The notes under the pieces: model-generated
The model's input: only the letters and a program-made list of their open reading frames with translations
Told to the model about the DNA's origin: nothing
Database searches by the model: none
NCBI GenBank assembly: GCA_003797895.1
Contig: RKQB01000002.1
Coordinates: 559,354-623,353 of the forward strand
Length of the DNA: 64,000 nucleotides
Reading direction: 5' to 3'
Source of the DNA: Cyclobacteriaceae bacterium YHN15
GTDB taxonomy: Bacteria; Bacteroidota; Bacteroidia; Cytophagales; Cyclobacteriaceae
Position numbers and translations under genes: made by a program
Part shown: positions 62,776-64,000 of the stretch, one piece after another
Position numbering within the stretch: the first letter of the stretch is position 1
Layout of the letters: each line of letters opens with the position of its first letter

Positions 62776-63333
62776 TCAATTTGGAACTAATACTTTGTCT
62801 AATACATGAATGATACCGTTGGATGCCTGAACTGATCCTAGTATTTTACCTCCATTGACCAAAACAGTGCCATCAGAAGCTATTTCAATTTCAACCGACC
62901 TACCATCAGCTGTGCCCATTTTCCTTCCATTCACAAAATCTTCTTGTTTATATACCCCCAAAAGAACATGGTATTCCAGAATATCCCGTAGTTGCCTTTG
63001 GTTTTCCGGTTTGGTAAGTGTGGTTAAGGTTCCTTCAGGCAAAGCATCAAATGCTGCATTAGTCGGTGCAAAAACAGTAAATGGACCCACATTGGTGAGC
63101 GCATCCACATATTCGGCAGCTTTGAGTGCCGCAACCAATGTTCCATGGTCAGCCGAACTGACAGCAACTTGTACGATGTTTGGATTGGAAACATCATCTT
63201 TCACACCAGATTGGCCAACAGATTGTGCACTACTCGTAATTTCATTTGACTGGGATTGGGTTTCTGTACCACCGCAGCCTGATATAAATATCAGCGCAAT
63301 GAGAAAGGCTAGAGAATTTAATATCGATTTCAT
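62776..63333 (-). CDS. Fasciclin-domain lipoprotein, 185 aa
   Basis: Lipobox ISGC (Cys20), a short Ser/Gln-rich linker and one fasciclin (FAS1) domain (about 55-183). The H1 motif is GPFTVFAPTNAAFDALPEGTL, the H2 is LRDILEYHVLLGVYK, and the end is ASNGIIHVLDKVLVP. FAS1 domains mediate adhesion at the cell surface. Single gene with its own terminator region. Confidence 0.93.
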   Translation of the reverse strand: MKSILNSLAFLIALIFISGCGGTETQSQSNEITSSAQSVGQSGVKDDVSNPNIVQVAVSSADHGTLVAALKAAEYVDALTNVGPFTVFAPTNAAFDALPEGTLTTLTKPENQRQLRDILEYHVLLGVYKQEDFVNGRKMGTADGRSVEIEIASDGTVLVNGGKILGSVQASNGIIHVLDKVLVPN

Positions 63334-63465
63334 ATTGTAATGGGTTTGAATTTTGAGGCAAGATAATAAAGGATAATTTTATCCTTTATGATAAAAGTCA
63401 TAGTTTTTAAAAAATTCAAACAAAAAAATCAGATTAAAAAATTTAAATCCTGAACGTTGAAAGGT

Positions 63466-63747
63466 TTATATGAATTCAATCTGGATATTTGCTTTAACAG
63501 AAAGCTGATATCCTTGCTTGGCCGCCTTTTCAATTAATTCCTGTATTTCAATATTTGCCTCTTTAAGTGCCTTGATTCTGTTTAAGGATTTAGTCGACTT
63601 GACACCATAACGAACTTCAGAATTGAAATTTTTAACCAGGTGGAAATTAACTTTTTGGCTGATTAAATTTTGCAAAATATCCATTGCCTCCTTGGGCTCA
63701 AATTGACCTTCAATTAAACTGACTTGAAGTTTTTCTTTTACTTCCAT
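63466..63747 (-). CDS. Small hypothetical protein, 93 aa
   Basis: Starts MEVKEKLQVSLIEGQFEPKEAMDILQNLI. Predicted mostly helical, basic, with no signal or membrane segment. The frame is open to 63783, but the ATG at 63747 gives a cleaner start. No family recognised; composition and regular Lys/Glu content suggest a real cytoplasmic gene. Confidence 0.55.
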   Translation of the reverse strand: MEVKEKLQVSLIEGQFEPKEAMDILQNLISQKVNFHLVKNFNSEVRYGVKSTKSLNRIKALKEANIEIQELIEKAAKQGYQLSVKANIQIEFI

Positions 63748-63911
63748 AATGATGTAACTAGATAAGGATAAATGATACTTCAAAAATGGAAAAGATTAAT
63801 CATTAATTATAATTTATATTTTTAATATAATACATAATATTTATTTATACATAGGGATAACTGGAATCAAATTAAATGAATGGTTTTATTGAAAATTGTT
63901 AGAAGTTGGGA

Positions 63912-63925
63912 GACAGATGACAGAT
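63912..63925. repeat. Heptad repeat GACAGAT
   Basis: Two adjacent 7-mers GACAGAT, GACAGAT, followed by TAGAACG and TAGCGTA in the same spacing, near the right end. The rest of 63748-64000 shows no gene or clear signal. Confidence 0.45.
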
Positions 63926-64000
63926 TAGAACGTAGCGTAAAGAATGAAGTAAGGTGAATGTAAATAGGTGTTCTAGGCAAACCTGGCCAGTACGGTTTCT

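Noticed and set aside
62855..63340. 161-aa plus-strand ORF opposite the fasciclin gene
   Set aside because: Antisense shadow of the FAS1 lipoprotein gene.

Overview
The window looks like a chromosomal segment of a Bacteroidota bacterium, most likely a Cytophagales/Cyclobacteriaceae-type marine or aquatic heterotroph. This rests on low GC, a SusC/SusD pair, an ECF sigma/FecR/STN cassette, a beta-propeller (Reg_prop) histidine kinase, LytS/LytTR pairs, FtsX/MacB-type permeases, and at least one promoter of the Bacteroidota form (TTTG, 19 nt, TAnnTTTG). No rRNA, tRNA, CRISPR array or transposase was seen. The taxonomic placement is inference; no marker gene was compared.

Layout. 0-9.7 kb: a MacAB-like ABC efflux set on the minus strand (permease running off the left edge, second permease, ATPase, HlyD-type adaptor). 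Divergent from it is a sigma-54-dependent response regulator, followed by its kinase and an acetyltransferase. The divergent gap holds a near-consensus sigma-54 promoter facing the efflux genes and an inverted GGACAATT repeat that could be the activator site. 9.8-17.9 kb: lipoproteins, an orphan PhnD-like binding protein, a hemerythrin, a broken small secreted-protein gene, an ApbE-like flavin transferase, and an operon of START-like protein, SDR and epimerase. 18-26 kb: sigma/FecR/STN-surface-repeat cassette, small enzymes, a serine hydrolase and a membrane LytTR regulator. 27-36 kb: signalling-rich stretch with a propeller kinase, two haem-binding proteins, a LytS/LytTR pair, a NarL-type regulator and an ECF sigma factor. 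Five intergenic sites here share an ATGTGATT core. 36-39.5 kb: small enzymes and two decayed genes (DoxX-like, K+ channel).

40-56.6 kb is the most interesting region. SusC, SusD, a Tat-exported phospholipase C, an alkaline-phosphatase-like enzyme and a metallophosphoesterase lie in one direction. They are followed by a PhnZ-type HD oxygenase (opposite strand), a phosphonatase-like HAD hydrolase, a DUF5690 transporter, a TIGR03364-type FAD oxidoreductase, a XRE-cupin regulator and a second metallophosphoesterase. Read together, this could be a locus that imports and dismantles phospholipid or phosphonolipid head groups: outer-membrane capture, removal of the polar head, dephosphorylation, inner-membrane uptake, and oxidation plus C-P bond cleavage. 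56.7-64 kb: SDR, DUF819 transporter, NUDIX hydrolase, lipoprotein, an isolated AceK, a fasciclin lipoprotein and a small hypothetical.

Gene decay is visible: four loci (14.3, 34.9, 35.8 and 39.1 kb) carry premature stops, a lost start codon, or internal deletions. Heptad repeats related to GACCGAT or GACAGAT recur in several intergenic gaps.
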